DNA of 64,000 nucleotides from Sphingopyxis sp. USTB-05 (GCF_023822045.1 NZ_CP084712.1:620001-684000); one strand, 5' to 3'. Numbered from the stretch's first letter, positions 51,655 to 61,779 are shown. Made by a program: numbers and translations. Notes: generated from the sequence alone by a model not told the origin.

Positions 51655-52416
51655 TTAGCGCAATCCGATCACCGACAATTGGCGGCCATAGCTGTTCTCG
51701 CCCTTATGGCACGCGCGGCGATAGCTGAAATAGTCGTCGGCCTCGGCATAGGTGTCCTGTCCGCCGATGGCAATTCGGGTCACGCCCGCTGCCGCGAGCC
51801 GCGCGGCGACATAGGCGGCGATGTCGAACATCGCATGGCCGGGCTTGCCGGCGGCGAAAAAGCGCTCGTTCGCGGGATCGTCCTCGACGAAGCGCTGCAC
51901 GAAACCCTCGTCGACCTCATAGGAAGCGCGGGCGATGCACGGGCCGATTGCGACGGCGATATCGGCGCGATTGGCGCCGAGGCTTTCCATCGCCTCCAGC
52001 GTGGCATCGGTGACGCCCGCAATCGCGCCCTTCCACCCCGCATGCGCCGCGCCGACGACCCCGGCCTCGCGGTCGGCGAAGAGGACGGGCACGCAGTCGG
52101 CGGTCAATATGCCGAGCACTATGCCCGGCGTGCGCGTCGCCAGCGCATCGGCCTCGGGCCGCGCGTCAAGATCGGTGTGGCCGTCGACGATCACGCAGCG
52201 ATTGCCGTGGACCTGATAGAGGCCGGTCAGCTTCGCGCCGGGAAGCACCGCATCGGCCACGCGCCGCCTGTTCTCGGCGATCAGCGCGGGATCGTCGCCA
52301 GAACCGAGACCGCAATTGAGCGAGGCGAGTTCGCCCGTCGACACCCCGCCGCGGCGGCCAAAGAAGCCATGCGCGAGACCGTCCAACGGCGCGGCTGTAA
52401 CGAAGGGCGTGCTCAC
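51655..52416 (-). CDS. pgeF: Peptidoglycan editing factor PgeF (YfiH/laccase-domain)
   Basis: A 253-residue multicopper-polyphenol-oxidase-like protein. In Escherichia coli YfiH removes misincorporated L-Ser from peptidoglycan precursors. Key motifs: ADCVPVLFAD (Cys), VGAAHAGWKGAIAGV (His), and IGPCIARASYEV (Cys). The N-terminus FGRRGGVSTGELASLNCGLGSGDD is also typical. It is preceded by an overlapping GNAT gene (four bases), so co-translation is likely. Confidence 0.93.
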   Translation of the reverse strand: MSTPFVTAAPLDGLAHGFFGRRGGVSTGELASLNCGLGSGDDPALIAENRRRVADAVLPGAKLTGLYQVHGNRCVIVDGHTDLDARPEADALATRTPGIVLGILTADCVPVLFADREAGVVGAAHAGWKGAIAGVTDATLEAMESLGANRADIAVAIGPCIARASYEVDEGFVQRFVEDDPANERFFAAGKPGHAMFDIAAYVAARLAAAGVTRIAIGGQDTYAEADDYFSYRRACHKGENSYGRQLSVIGLR

Positions 52417-52931
52417 AGATCGAGCCTGAAGAAACGGTCCTCGTCGATATGATTGCCGACGCGAAACGCGTTGCGCCCGACGTCGTAGAAACCGTAGCGA
52501 CGGTAAAAGGCCTGCGCGCGGTCATTCTCGGTGAAGACCGTGAGGTAAAGGATCGATGCCCGCTCGCGCGCCCAGGCGATGCCCCATTCCATCAATGCGA
52601 CGGCGACGCCCGTGCCCTTCGCGGCTTCGGCGACATAAAGTTGGTGCAGTTCGACCGCATCGCCCGTCGGTTGCTCCTCGGGCAGTTCGAAATCGACCGG
52701 CCCCATCTTGATATAGCCGAGGATCGCGCCGGATTCGCCGCGAACCAGCGCGATGTCATGATCATCGCTCGCGATTTGCGCGCGCACGCGGTCGGGCGGG
52801 TTCCAGCCTGCAAGGAAGGTGGAGAGGTCGGCGGGATCATAGATATGCCCGAAAGTATGAGTGAACGACCCGTTGGCGAAAGCCGCGATGGCCTCCGCAT
52901 CTCCGGGTTTTGCCAGTTCGATGGCGGTCAT
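52413..52931 (-). CDS. GNAT family N-acetyltransferase
   Basis: A 172-residue acetyltransferase. The acetyl-CoA site is in LYVAEAAKGTGVAVALMEWGIAWARER, with the following strand ILYLTVFTENDRAQAFYRRYGFYDVGRNAFRVG, which is the typical beta5-alpha4-beta6 block. The substrate is unknown. It overlaps the methyltransferase gene upstream and pgeF downstream by four bases each. Confidence 0.9.
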   Translation of the reverse strand: MTAIELAKPGDAEAIAAFANGSFTHTFGHIYDPADLSTFLAGWNPPDRVRAQIASDDHDIALVRGESGAILGYIKMGPVDFELPEEQPTGDAVELHQLYVAEAAKGTGVAVALMEWGIAWARERASILYLTVFTENDRAQAFYRRYGFYDVGRNAFRVGNHIDEDRFFRLDL

Positions 52932-53992
52932 GCTGCGTCTCCTATAAATCCTGCGGGGGCGGGCCAGTCCGGTGCGGAAAAGGCCATCACCTTGAACAAG
53001 TCGCCCATCTGGCGCGGCTCGACGAGGCGGTCGCGCTGGCCCTTCAGTTCCTCGGCGCGGTTCGGCGCAGCCGCAGCGAGCGATTGCAGCCGCGCGTCGA
53101 TGCCGATCCGCCGCAGCCAGTCGCCCTGCGTCGTCAGCGGGCTCACGGACACGCCCGCATTTTGTGCGGCCGTGGCGAGCGCGGTGAAATCGACATGTGC
53201 GGTCAGGTCGGCCTCACCGGGATCGGCGAAGGGAGAGGCGAAGCGATGCGCCTTCACTGCCTGCAACGTGTCGCCTGCGGCGGGGCCGGCATAGCCATAG
53301 TCGATCGCGAGCATCGCGCCGCCTTGCCGCGCAAGACGAAAGGCGCAGCGCTGCAAGATCGCGGCCGAGACGGGCGTTGTTTCGACAACCGTGTCCTGGG
53401 GCGCGTTCCGTAGCGAAGCCGGTACGGCGTCGTCGGCGGGTGTGTCGCCCGCAACGGGCACCAGCACGCCGCCCTGGCGTTCGACCATGCGCTCGCGCCA
53501 GCCGTCGATCGTGCGGATATATTGATGGATCGGCAGCGCGTCGAAAAACTCGTTCGCGACGATGATCAGCGGCACGTCGTCGGGCAGCGCGTCGACCTCG
53601 TCGTGATGCTCCGCTGCGGGCAGGCGCGCGAGCTGCGCCGCCCGCAGCGTCGGGCTTGTCTCGACCAGGTCGATGCCGGCTGGTGTGCAGCCAAAGCGCG
53701 CCATCGTCCGCAGCGCATCGGCGGCGAGCGTGCCGCGGCCCGGGCCCAGCTCGACGTAATGAAACGCCGGGCCGCCCGCGCGCGACCAGAGGTCTGCGAC
53801 CCAGATACCAACCATCTCACCGAACATCTGGCTGATTTCGGGTGCCGTGGTGAAATCGCCTGCTGCGCCCAGCGGGTCGCGCGTCGCATAATAATGGCCG
53901 TTTGCCGCCGCCATATAGTCGGCGACCGTCGTGGGCCGCGCCGCCGCGATTTCGCTTATCAACTCGTCGGGCGTCGGTGGGCCGTCACGCAA
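52928..53992 (-). CDS. SAM-dependent methyltransferase, MidA/NDUFAF7 family
   Basis: A protein of 354 residues. The family block [24 protein letters not shown] is clear, followed by [19 protein letters not shown] (SAM motif), [19 protein letters not shown] and [18 protein letters not shown]. The mitochondrial homologue methylates an arginine of complex I subunit NDUFS2; whether the bacterial protein does so is unknown. TTG at 53992 is taken as start because it overlaps the lgt stop by eight bases; no ATG is near, and in-frame codons further upstream are inside lgt. Confidence 0.86.
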   Translation of the reverse strand: MRDGPPTPDELISEIAAARPTTVADYMAAANGHYYATRDPLGAAGDFTTAPEISQMFGEMVGIWVADLWSRAGGPAFHYVELGPGRGTLAADALRTMARFGCTPAGIDLVETSPTLRAAQLARLPAAEHHDEVDALPDDVPLIIVANEFFDALPIHQYIRTIDGWRERMVERQGGVLVPVAGDTPADDAVPASLRNAPQDTVVETTPVSAAILQRCAFRLARQGGAMLAIDYGYAGPAAGDTLQAVKAHRFASPFADPGEADLTAHVDFTALATAAQNAGVSVSPLTTQGDWLRRIGIDARLQSLAAAAPNRAEELKGQRDRLVEPRQMGDLFKVMAFSAPDWPAPAGFIGDAA

Positions 53993-54860
53993 CGCTGTCG
54001 AGCCCGGCCACCGGTTCGATCCGCTTGCGGCGGCCCTTCGCGGTGGCGACGAGCCAGAAGCCGACAAGCAGCATCGGCACGGTAAGCGTCTGGCCCATCG
54101 TGAGGCCCCACGACAGCGTGCCGAGCTGCACGTCGGGTTCGCGCACGAACTCGACCGCAAAGCGGCTGAGCCCATAGATGATCGCCGCCGTGCCAAAGAG
54201 GAAACCGGGCTTGTAGCGCGCATCGGTGCGCCAGAAGAAGAAGGCTAGGATCGCCATCATCACGATCCCTTCGAGCCCGGCTTCATAAAGCTGGCTCGGG
54301 TGGCGGGGGTCCATCGTACCGCTGCCCGGAAAGATGATCGCCCATGGCACGGTCGTCGCACGGCCCCACAGTTCGCCATTCACGAAATTGGCGAGGCGGC
54401 CGAAGAAAAGGCCGAAGGGCACGACGCACGCGACATAATCGCAAAAGCGCAGAAAGCTCAGCTTTTCCTTGCGCGTCACATACCAGATCGCGATCAGCAC
54501 GCCGATCACGCCGCCATGGAGCGACATGCCGCCGTCCCACAGTTTGAAGATCTCGAGCGGCTTCTCGATATAGTTGCCGAGGTTGTAGAAGAGCACATAG
54601 CCGAGCCGCCCGCCGAGGATGATCCCGAGCATCGCATAGAAGATCATGTCGTCGGCATGGCGCCGCGCCATCGGGGCGCCAGGCTGCGCGATCAGCTTCA
54701 GCAAATACCAGTAACCGACGAAGATTCCGGCGAGATAGGCCAGGGCATACCAGCGGATCGGCAGGCCGAAGACGCTGAACGCGATCTCTGAATTCTCACC
54801 CATCAGATCGTGAAAGTTCACATATTGCGTTGCTTCGGCTAAGGTTGCAAAAAGAAACAT
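53985..54860 (-). CDS. lgt: Prolipoprotein diacylglyceryl transferase
   Basis: Inner-membrane enzyme that adds diacylglycerol to the lipobox Cys of prolipoproteins (such as Pal in this window). Motifs: [35 protein letters not shown], and [14 protein letters not shown], which contains the Lgt signature, then [13 protein letters not shown] chose ATG at 54860 ([16 protein letters not shown]), since ATQYVNF resembles other alphaproteobacterial Lgt N-termini; ATG at 54803 and 54944 are alternatives. It heads the lgt-methyltransferase-GNAT-pgeF run. Confidence 0.95.
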   Translation of the reverse strand: MFLFATLAEATQYVNFHDLMGENSEIAFSVFGLPIRWYALAYLAGIFVGYWYLLKLIAQPGAPMARRHADDMIFYAMLGIILGGRLGYVLFYNLGNYIEKPLEIFKLWDGGMSLHGGVIGVLIAIWYVTRKEKLSFLRFCDYVACVVPFGLFFGRLANFVNGELWGRATTVPWAIIFPGSGTMDPRHPSQLYEAGLEGIVMMAILAFFFWRTDARYKPGFLFGTAAIIYGLSRFAVEFVREPDVQLGTLSWGLTMGQTLTVPMLLVGFWLVATAKGRRKRIEPVAGLDSVA

Positions 54861-54937
54861 ATAGTCGCGCTGTCCTTCCCCAGGAGAGGCCTCCCCATAA
54901 GGGGTATGGCGAGCGAGACCAAGAGGAGAGATGAAAG

Positions 54938-56644
54938 ATGCCATCAGCGCTCGATTTGCGCCTGGAAGCCGCCTATAATCTGATCACCGGTCCGGGCGGA
55001 CCGATCCAGGTCGGGTCCGTCGAACGCTTCGGCCACCAGCTTCCCTTCATCACCACCGCACCGACCAACCTTGCCGACTATGTTGCGTTTTTTGCTGCGC
55101 AGCATGGCGATGGCACTTTCCTTGTCGAAGGCGACGAGCGGCTGTCGTTCAAGCAGGTCTATATGGCGGCGCGGCAGGTCGCGGCGGGGCTGGTCGAGGG
55201 CCATGGCGTCCAGCGCGGCGACCGCGTCGGGCTTGCGATGCGCAACGCCAATGCGTGGTGTGTTTCCTACATCGGTATCCTGATGGCGGGCGGCTGCGCT
55301 ACGCTGCTCAACGGCTGGTGGCAGGGGGGCGAACTCGCTGCGGGCATCCTCGATAGCGAAGCGAAGCTCGTCATTGCCGACGTCCAGCGCGCCGCACGGC
55401 TCGAAGAGGTCGAACATGGTGCGAAGGTCATTACCCTCGACCTAACGCAGCCGATCGATCTGGCGGTCGCGCCGATCACCGGCGCGGGCGGCAGCGCGGC
55501 GACCGTGCTGCCCACGCTGACGGGGCAGGACCTCGCGACGATCCTCTTTACCTCGGGCTCGACCGGCCAGTCGAAGGGCGCCTATTCGCGCCACGAGGCG
55601 GTGGTGCAGGCGATCTTCAACTATGTCACCCAGACCGCAAGCATCGTCCATCTGCTAACCGAAGATGGGCAGATGTCGGACATCCAGCCCGCGACGCTGA
55701 TCTGCACGCCGCTGTTTCACGTCACCGCCGAAATCCCGGTGTTCCTGCAAAGCTTCGCCTTGGGACGCAAACTCGTGCTGATGCCCAAGTGGAACGCCGA
55801 CGAGGCGATGCGGCTGATCCAGGACGAGAAGTGCAATTATTTCGTCGGCGTTCCGCTGATGAGCTATGAAATTCTCACCAGTCCGAACCGCAAGAATTAC
55901 GATCTGTCGACGTGCAAAAGCTACGCTGGCGGCGGCGCGCCGCGCCCGCCAGAGCATGTGCGCCGCCTTGCGACGGAGATGGGCGAGGCCAAGCCCCTGC
56001 TCGGCTATGGCCTCACCGAAACCAACGCGGTCGGCTGCGGCATCATCAACGAAAATTATGTCGCGAAGCCGATGTCGACCGGCCCCGCGTCGAAGCCGCT
56101 CGTCGACCTTGCGATCCTCGACGACAATGGCGAACCGCTCGCGCAGGGCAGCGTCGGCGAAGTCTGCATCCGCTCGGTGTGCAATTTCGAGGGCTATTGG
56201 AACAATGAAGCCGCGACCAAGGCGGCCTTCTTCGACAATGGCTATTTCCGCTCGGGCGACCTCGGTTATCTCGACGAGGACGGCTATCTGTTCATCGTCG
56301 ACCGCAAGAAGGACATCATCATCCGCGGCGGTGAGAATATAAGCTGTCAGGAAGTCGAGGCCGCGATTTACGAGCATGCCGAGGTCAACGAATGCGCGGT
56401 GTTCGGTCTGCCCGACGAGCGGCTGGGCGAATGCGTCGGTGCGGTCGTTTGGACAAAGCCCGGCAGCAATGTGACCGCCGACGATCTGGTCGCCTTCCTC
56501 AGCGCACGGCTCGCTCCCTATAAGGTGCCATGCCAGATTTGGATGTCGAACGACGCGTTGCCCAAGCTCGGCAGCGAAAAGATCGACAAGGTCAGCTTGC
56601 GCAACCGCTATCGCGAGGAATATGCCGCGAAGGCTGTTGCGTAA
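54938..56644 (+). CDS. Acyl-CoA synthetase (AMP-dependent, class I adenylate-forming)
   Basis: A 568-residue adenylate-forming enzyme. The P-loop [20 protein letters not shown], the AMP-binding region [48 protein letters not shown] and the C-terminal catalytic Lys (LGSEKIDK) are all present. It most likely makes a fatty or aromatic acyl-CoA; chain length cannot be deduced. AGGAGAG precedes ATG 54938. It diverges from lgt across 77 bases. Confidence 0.92.
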   Translation: MPSALDLRLEAAYNLITGPGGPIQVGSVERFGHQLPFITTAPTNLADYVAFFAAQHGDGTFLVEGDERLSFKQVYMAARQVAAGLVEGHGVQRGDRVGLAMRNANAWCVSYIGILMAGGCATLLNGWWQGGELAAGILDSEAKLVIADVQRAARLEEVEHGAKVITLDLTQPIDLAVAPITGAGGSAATVLPTLTGQDLATILFTSGSTGQSKGAYSRHEAVVQAIFNYVTQTASIVHLLTEDGQMSDIQPATLICTPLFHVTAEIPVFLQSFALGRKLVLMPKWNADEAMRLIQDEKCNYFVGVPLMSYEILTSPNRKNYDLSTCKSYAGGGAPRPPEHVRRLATEMGEAKPLLGYGLTETNAVGCGIINENYVAKPMSTGPASKPLVDLAILDDNGEPLAQGSVGEVCIRSVCNFEGYWNNEAATKAAFFDNGYFRSGDLGYLDEDGYLFIVDRKKDIIIRGGENISCQEVEAAIYEHAEVNECAVFGLPDERLGECVGAVVWTKPGSNVTADDLVAFLSARLAPYKVPCQIWMSNDALPKLGSEKIDKVSLRNRYREEYAAKAVA

Positions 56645-56674
56645 CCGAAAGCGGCAAAGGAGCGAACCGGGATC

Positions 56675-57523
56675 ATGGCCGAGGCTGAAACTCCCGTCGC
56701 TCCCGAAAAATCGGTGCCGGTGCGCGTCTATCGCCACCGGCTGCCGGTGCGTATCTGGCATTGGGTCAATGCCGTCACCTTGCTCGTCCTGTTGATGAGC
56801 GGGCTGATGATCTTCAATGCACACCCGCGCCTCTATTGGGGCGAATATGGTGCGAACTTCGACCGCGCGTGGCTGGTGATCGGTTCGACGGCGGACAGCG
56901 GTTATCTGCGCATCGGCGACTATCGGGTCGAAACGACGGGCGTGCTCGGCCGCTGGACCGATGCGCAAGGGCAGTCGCGGACCTGGGCCTTTCCCGGCTG
57001 GGCGACGATCCCGACCAGCTATAGCCTTGCCGACGGGCGGCGCTGGCATCTGCTGTTCGCGTGGATATTGTCGATCGGCCTGACGCTCTACATGCTGTGG
57101 ACGCTGCTCGGCGGGCATTTGCGCAAGGACCTGCATGTCCGCGCGGCCGAATGGTCGCCGCGCCATATCTGGCAGGACGTGAAAGATCATGCGCGTTTGC
57201 GCTTTCCGCGTGGGCAGGCGGCGGCGCGATACGGTGTCCTGCAAAAGTTCAGTTACATCGGCGTGATCTTCGTCGCGCTGCCGCTGATGATCGCGACCGG
57301 CCTTACCATGTCGCCCGGCATGAACGCCGCCTGGCCGTGGCTGCTCGACCTGTTCGGCGGCCGTCAATCGGCGCGCTCGATCCATTTCATCACCGCCTGG
57401 GCACTCGTCTTCTTCTTCCTCGTCCATATCGCCATGGTGCTGCTTGCGGGTCCCATGAACGAGCTGCGCTCGATGATCACCGGCTGGTTCCGCCTGCCGC
57501 CCGAGCGGAACGCGGGCGCATGA
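56675..57523 (+). CDS. Cytochrome b membrane subunit of a molybdoenzyme
   Basis: A 282-residue four-helix cytochrome b (Ni,Fe-hydrogenase b-type/b561 superfamily). Haem-ligand histidines: RHRLPVRIWHWVNAV (helix 1), RRWHLLFAWILSIG (helix 2) and SIHFITAWALVFFFLVHIAMVLL, an H-X13-H pair in helix 4. A hydrophilic insert of about 75 residues lies between helices 1 and 2. Its stop overlaps the molybdoenzyme start as ATGA, so it is most likely the quinone-linked membrane anchor or electron acceptor of that enzyme. Confidence 0.87.
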   Translation: MAEAETPVAPEKSVPVRVYRHRLPVRIWHWVNAVTLLVLLMSGLMIFNAHPRLYWGEYGANFDRAWLVIGSTADSGYLRIGDYRVETTGVLGRWTDAQGQSRTWAFPGWATIPTSYSLADGRRWHLLFAWILSIGLTLYMLWTLLGGHLRKDLHVRAAEWSPRHIWQDVKDHARLRFPRGQAAARYGVLQKFSYIGVIFVALPLMIATGLTMSPGMNAAWPWLLDLFGGRQSARSIHFITAWALVFFFLVHIAMVLLAGPMNELRSMITGWFRLPPERNAGA

Positions 57524-58299
57524 GCGGGATCATCCTCCCGCGCCGCCAGTTGATCGCGCGCGCCGGCGGATTGGTCGCCGCTGCGGGCGCCTTGCCTTTG
57601 CTGTCAGGCTGCGATGCGATCAACGACGCGCCTGCAGTGCGCAAGATATTGTCGATGGGCGAGGAAATGAACCGCGCCAGCCAGCGTGCATTGATCGACA
57701 GGAACGCGCTTGCGCGCGAATATGGCCGGGCCGACCTGTCACCCTATTTCCGGCCCAACGGCACGCGCCTGCCTGCGGGGGCCGACTATTCCGCGCATGC
57801 GGCGAGCGGCTTTGCCGACTGGCGCGTCAAAGTGACGGGACTTGTCGCAAAGCCGCTGTCGCTGTCGATGGCAGATATCCGTGCGATGCCAGGGCGCACG
57901 CAGATCACGCGCCATGACTGCGTCGAGGGGTGGAGCGCGATCGGACAATGGACCGGCCCGCGACTGCGCGATATCCTTGCCGCTGCCGGCGTGAAAGACA
58001 GCGCGCGCTATATCGTCTTCCGCTGCGCCGACCGGCTTGGCGACGCGCTCTATTATGAAAGCTGCGACATGGTCGACGCGCTCCACCCGCAGACGATCAT
58101 GGCGTGGGCGCTCAATGACAAGATATTGCCGATCGCGAACGGCGCGCCGCTGCGCCTCAGGATCGAGCGTCAGCTTGGCTACAAGCACGCCAAATATGTG
58201 AACGCGATCGAGGCGGTCGCCAGCCTCGACGGAATCGGCGCGGGCAAGGGCGGCTATTGGGAAGATCGCATCGATTATGAATGGTATGCGGGAATCTGA
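57520..58299 (+). CDS. Sulfite-oxidase-family molybdoenzyme with Tat and lipoprotein signals
   Basis: A 259-residue molybdopterin enzyme. The conserved Mo-ligand Cys is in TRHDCVEGWSAIGQWTG, followed by LRDILAAAGV and GYKHAKYVNAIEA, the typical SUOX/MsrP-like fold. The N-terminus has a twin-arginine start (RRQLIARAGGLVAAAGALPLL) running into a lipobox LSGC, so the mature protein may be folded in the cytoplasm and then lipid-anchored in the periplasm. The substrate (sulfite, methionine sulfoxide or other) is unknown. ATGA overlap with its cytochrome b gene fixes the start. Confidence 0.88.
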   Translation: MSGIILPRRQLIARAGGLVAAAGALPLLSGCDAINDAPAVRKILSMGEEMNRASQRALIDRNALAREYGRADLSPYFRPNGTRLPAGADYSAHAASGFADWRVKVTGLVAKPLSLSMADIRAMPGRTQITRHDCVEGWSAIGQWTGPRLRDILAAAGVKDSARYIVFRCADRLGDALYYESCDMVDALHPQTIMAWALNDKILPIANGAPLRLRIERQLGYKHAKYVNAIEAVASLDGIGAGKGGYWEDRIDYEWYAGI

Positions 58300-58337
58300 C
58301 AGGAACCTTTTTTCGAGGTGGAGGTTCGTTTCTTAAA

Positions 58338-59609
58338 ATGTCCATTCTGCGTCCGTTTCTCTCCCGGATTATTCATCAGGGGCGGCTCTCCGTCATCGCG
58401 CCCGATGGCGCGCGCGAGGAATATGGCGAACCTGCGCCGGGCTTTCCGAACGTCACGATCCGCTTCACGAGCCGAAAGGGAATGCGCCGCATCATTCTCG
58501 ACCCGCGCATCGGCGCCGCCGAGGCGTTCATGGACGGCGAGATGGAACTGGTCGAAGGCGACATCATGGAACTCGTCGCGCTGTTCCGTTCGAACACGCC
58601 CTGGGACCGCGGCGCCAAGCTGCACGACAAGACCTGGCTCGGTCGGCGCGCCGAATGGGTGAAGACGCGGATCGGATCGATCAATCGCCAGCGCCAGTCG
58701 CGCGCCAACGTCAAGCATCACTACGATATCGGCAACGACCTCTATCGGCTCTTCCTCGACGAAGACATGCAATATAGCTGCGCCTACTGGTCACGCCCGG
58801 ACATGACGCTGGAGGAGGCGCAGGTCGCGAAGAAGGCGCATATCGCGGCAAAGCTCGCACTGGCGCCGGGGCAGCGCATTCTCGACATCGGCTGCGGCTG
58901 GGGCGGGATGGCGATCACGCTCGCGAAGCTTGAGCAGGTCGAGGTGCTGGGCATCACCCTATCCGAAGAGCAGCTCGCGCTTGCCCGGCAGCGTGCCGAG
59001 GCGGCGGGGGTCGCCGATCGCGTACAATTCGAACTCATCGACTATCGCGATCTTGCCGCGCGCGAGCCGGGGCGCTTCGACCGCATCGTGTCCGTCGGCA
59101 TGTTCGAACATGTCGGAGCCGCCAATTTCGAGACTTTCTTTCGCGCCGCCGCCAATCTGATGACCGCCGACGGCGTGATGCTGATCCACACGATCGGCCG
59201 CTTTGGCAAGCCGGGATCGACCGACGCTTTCACGCGCAAATATATCTTTCCCGGCGGCTATATCCCGGCGCTCAGCGAGACGCTGGCGGCGAGCGAGAAG
59301 AGCCGCTTGATCGCGACCGATATCGAGACGCTGCGGCTGCATTATGCACTGACTTTGCGTCAATGGTATGCGCGGACGCTGGCACATGAAGCAGAAATTG
59401 TCGCGATGATGGGCACGCGCTTTTTCCGCATGTGGTGCTTCTACCTCGCCGGCGCGACCGCGGCATTCGAGAGCGGCGGGATGGGCAATTACCAGATCCA
59501 GTTCGCACGCAGCCGCCACGCGCTGCCGCTGACGCGCGACTATCTGGCCGAGGCGGAGCGGCGATATCTTCAGCATCGGGATGTGGAGAGCGAGCGGACG
59601 TCGGTTTAG
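58338..59609 (+). CDS. cfa: Cyclopropane-fatty-acyl-phospholipid synthase
   Basis: A 423-residue SAM-dependent enzyme that adds a methylene bridge to unsaturated fatty acids in membrane phospholipids. Motifs: VKHHYDIGNDLYRLFLDEDMQYSCAYW, the SAM motif ILDIGCGWGGMAITLAK, GMFEHVGAANFETFF, and KYIFPGGYIPAL. ATG at 58338 gives the usual N-terminal lipid-binding part; an in-frame start at 58281 overlaps the molybdoenzyme gene. Followed by a 543-base non-coding stretch. Confidence 0.94.
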   Translation: MSILRPFLSRIIHQGRLSVIAPDGAREEYGEPAPGFPNVTIRFTSRKGMRRIILDPRIGAAEAFMDGEMELVEGDIMELVALFRSNTPWDRGAKLHDKTWLGRRAEWVKTRIGSINRQRQSRANVKHHYDIGNDLYRLFLDEDMQYSCAYWSRPDMTLEEAQVAKKAHIAAKLALAPGQRILDIGCGWGGMAITLAKLEQVEVLGITLSEEQLALARQRAEAAGVADRVQFELIDYRDLAAREPGRFDRIVSVGMFEHVGAANFETFFRAAANLMTADGVMLIHTIGRFGKPGSTDAFTRKYIFPGGYIPALSETLAASEKSRLIATDIETLRLHYALTLRQWYARTLAHEAEIVAMMGTRFFRMWCFYLAGATAAFESGGMGNYQIQFARSRHALPLTRDYLAEAERRYLQHRDVESERTSV

Positions 59610-59644
59610 GGGCGGGGGAGCGGGCGTTCGTTCGTCCAGCCTGT

Positions 59645-59734
59645 CGTCATCCCGGACTTGATCCGGGATCCCGCTTTTTGATGCAACCGCACGCGTCCCG
59701 AGATAGCGGGACCCCGGATCAGTCCGGGGTGACG
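59645..59734. repeat. Palindromic intergenic repeat, family 1
   Basis: Inverted arms CGTCATCCCGGACTTGATCC and GGATCAGTCCGGGGTGACG around GGATCCCGCT / AGCGGGACCC inner arms. It begins 36 bases after the cfa stop. The stretch 59610-60152 holds this copy and another at 59987; between them (59735-59986) I see only a short direct repeat AAAGTTCAGTAAAGTTCAG at 59800-59818, no coding frame I would trust. Confidence 0.8.
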
Positions 59735-59986
59735 CAATGAACGGTCGATTCCTGCCATTCGTCATAGCGGCGCTCTTCGACGGGTCGGGGATGACGGTCC
59801 AAAGTTCAGTAAAGTTCAGCCCTGTCGCGTTCCTCGATCGGACCCTCGCGACGTGCTGCGCGCGGTCCACGCTGCCCCCGCCGCCGTCCGGGTAGCAACC
59901 GTCCTTGTCCAATAATTTCAAAGAGCCGGGTGAAGGCTGGCACGGCCGGATAATGTAGGAAAGACCTATTTGAAGGCGATGTTCTT

Positions 59987-60133
59987 TTTGGGGTGGTCAG
60001 CGGACATCCCGTCCCTATTCCCGTCATCCCGGGCTTGACCCGGGATCCCGCTTTTTGAAGGCACCGGCACGCTTCACGAAATAGCGGGACCCCGGGTCAA
60101 GCCCGGGGTGACGAGGGTAGAGAGGGCCGCTTC
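59987..60133. repeat. Palindromic intergenic repeat, family 1, extended copy B
   Basis: The core inverted repeat at 60022-60113 has long, well-matched arms (CGTCATCCCGGGCTTGACCC and GGGTCAAGCCCGGGGTGACG). The flanks TTTGGGGTGGTCAGCGGACA (left) and AGAGGGCCGCTTCCG (right) match copy A at 43567-43710 almost base for base, so the full unit is about 145 bases. It lies just downstream of the globin gene stop on the minus strand. Confidence 0.82.
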
Positions 60134-60152
60134 CGCTCCATACCCGCCACCT

Positions 60153-60602
60153 TCACGCCGCCTCTGCATCCTCATATGCCTGCGCTTCCGCCGCGATCAG
60201 TATGTCGGCGAGCATCCAATAGGCTTCGCCCCACGCCGCGAGCACCTCGTCGGTCGCGATCTCTGCGCCCAGTACGTCGCGGATGGCGGGGAGCAGGGCA
60301 TTGGCGACATGGGGGTAATGCTCCGCCTTCACGCCGGTATCGACATGGCGCGCGACCATGCGCGACACCGCCGGCCCCAGATTCTGCAGCTTGTCGATAT
60401 TCTTTGCATAGGCGAGGATCGCCGCCGCAAGCCGTTTCGGCTGCTCGCCGCTCGTCTGCGCGGCGCGGTCGAACATCGCCTCGATATCCTTATTCTCGAA
60501 CAATCGGGCGTACATCGCGGTGGTGATCGCAAGACCATGCTTTTCGAGCGCGGGGGCGGTGGCCTTGACGATGGCCATGGCGTGAGCGGAAGCGGTGCGC
60601 AT
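60153..60602 (-). CDS. Single-domain globin (flavohaemoglobin-type)
   Basis: A 149-residue globin resembling the haem domain of flavohaemoglobins. The helix-B region ITTAMYARLFENKDIEAMF contains the usual Tyr at B10 and Phe at CD1. The proximal His is most likely in MVARHVDTGVKAEHYPHV. There is no reductase domain. AAGGAC lies upstream of ATG 60602. It is the last gene of the truncated haemoglobin-alternative oxidase-globin operon, downstream of the NsrR-like operator, so nitric oxide handling is a reasonable inference. Confidence 0.88.
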   Translation of the reverse strand: MRTASAHAMAIVKATAPALEKHGLAITTAMYARLFENKDIEAMFDRAAQTSGEQPKRLAAAILAYAKNIDKLQNLGPAVSRMVARHVDTGVKAEHYPHVANALLPAIRDVLGAEIATDEVLAAWGEAYWMLADILIAAEAQAYEDAEAA

Positions 60603-60629
60603 TATATTCTGTCCTTGGGCTAGGCGTGT

Positions 60630-61316
60630 TCAGGCCGCGATCCGCAGTTCGTCGGCATGTTCGGGGTAGGGGGCGACCTGCGCCGCGGGTTCGATCCCGG
60701 CGAGTTCGCTGGCGAAGCCGTGGTTGACGTCGCGGTGGTGTGCTTCGTCGGCGCGGACGACGAGAACGACGTCGCGCAGCGTCGCGTCATCGGCGAGCTT
60801 CCAATAATGTCTGGCGATCGCCGGCGCCGGCAGATTGGGGCTGCGGCCCTCGTCGATTTCCTGAAGGTAGAGCGTATAGCTGATGACGGCCTCCTCCTCG
60901 AAATAGCCGACGACCCGGTGCGCGGTCTTGGCGCTGATCAGGTAGAGCGCGAAGAAGGCGAGGTAGAAGACCCACTGGACGCCGAGAATGACGAGGCGTT
61001 CGAACAAGGTCGGTTTCGCGACCTCGATAAAGGTCATCAGGTGCATCCGCTCATTCTCCGCCTCTTCCATCAGCGTGCGGATCCAGCCCTTGTCGTCTTC
61101 CATCCGGCGCAGGCTCTTGAGGTGGACCAGCGTCGCACCGACCATACCAGGGACCGCCGCAACCGTTTCGAGCACGATCGCGCGGTGGCCGTACCGCTTG
61201 GCAAAGAAAGTGTCGGCGGCAAGGCGCAGCATCTTGGTAAAGCCGAATGCGATGCGGTCGGAGAAATCGATCGGACGATGGTGGACGTTCAGGTCGACAA
61301 AAGGCGCTTCGGACAT
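60630..61316 (-). CDS. aox: Alternative oxidase (ubiquinol oxidase, di-iron)
   Basis: Membrane-bound di-iron quinol oxidase of 228 residues, insensitive to cyanide and little affected by nitric oxide. All six metal-ligand motifs of the family are seen: [19 protein letters not shown] (ExxH), EEEAVISYT, and [12 protein letters not shown] (ExxH). Two hydrophobic stretches lie between (about 106-127). Bacterial copies are known from Novosphingobium. GAAGGAGAAG precedes the start. It lies 19 bases after the truncated haemoglobin gene and before the globin gene. Confidence 0.94.
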   Translation of the reverse strand: MSEAPFVDLNVHHRPIDFSDRIAFGFTKMLRLAADTFFAKRYGHRAIVLETVAAVPGMVGATLVHLKSLRRMEDDKGWIRTLMEEAENERMHLMTFIEVAKPTLFERLVILGVQWVFYLAFFALYLISAKTAHRVVGYFEEEAVISYTLYLQEIDEGRSPNLPAPAIARHYWKLADDATLRDVVLVVRADEAHHRDVNHGFASELAGIEPAAQVAPYPEHADELRIAA

Positions 61317-61335
61317 GGCTCTTCTCCTTCAATAA

Positions 61336-61731
61336 TCAGGCGGCACGGCGACCAGGGTCGCTCAGGCGGAAAAAAAGTGCGAGTTGCAGGCTTTCGGCGA
61401 TACGCGCGGCCTTGGCCTGCAACGCGGACGCGGCGGCCGGGGCCAGCAGTTCGTTCGTGGTGTCGGCCCAGATCTGCAGCCAGCGGTCGAACATCGCGGG
61501 AGTGATCGCCTCCTTGTGCGCAAGATGTGCGGCCATCGGGCTGCCCTTGTAACGCCCGCTCGTCAGCATCACCGACGACCAGAATGCGACGAGCTTTTCG
61601 AGATGCTCCGCCCAGTCATGCACCGCCGCGTTGAACAGCGGCCCGATATCGGCGTCGGCGCGCACGCGGTCGTAAAAGGCCGGAATCAAACGCTCGAGCG
61701 CGGCTTCATCGATCTGGTCGTCCTGTTTCAC
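61336..61731 (-). CDS. Group III truncated haemoglobin
   Basis: A 131-residue 2-on-2 globin. The pattern LIPAFYDRVRADADIGPLFN (helices A-B/E), WAEHLEKLVAFWSSVMLTSGRYKGSPMAAHL (helix E with B10/E positions) and the helix-F His region HLAHKEAITPAMFDRWLQIW matches group III truncated haemoglobins. I chose GTG at 61731 with GGAG six bases upstream; the TTG at 61743 would overlap that site. First gene of the operon opposite the NsrR-like gene. Confidence 0.87.
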   Translation of the reverse strand: MKQDDQIDEAALERLIPAFYDRVRADADIGPLFNAAVHDWAEHLEKLVAFWSSVMLTSGRYKGSPMAAHLAHKEAITPAMFDRWLQIWADTTNELLAPAAASALQAKAARIAESLQLALFFRLSDPGRRAA

Positions 61732-61779
61732 GACTCGCTCCAATCATGTATCTAAAGCGCATGTATGATCGAAATTTGA

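Noticed and set aside
55655..57427. 590-codon minus-strand frame opposite the acyl-CoA synthetase and cytochrome b
   Set aside because: Both plus-strand genes have complete family motifs; the antisense product has low complexity and no family features.
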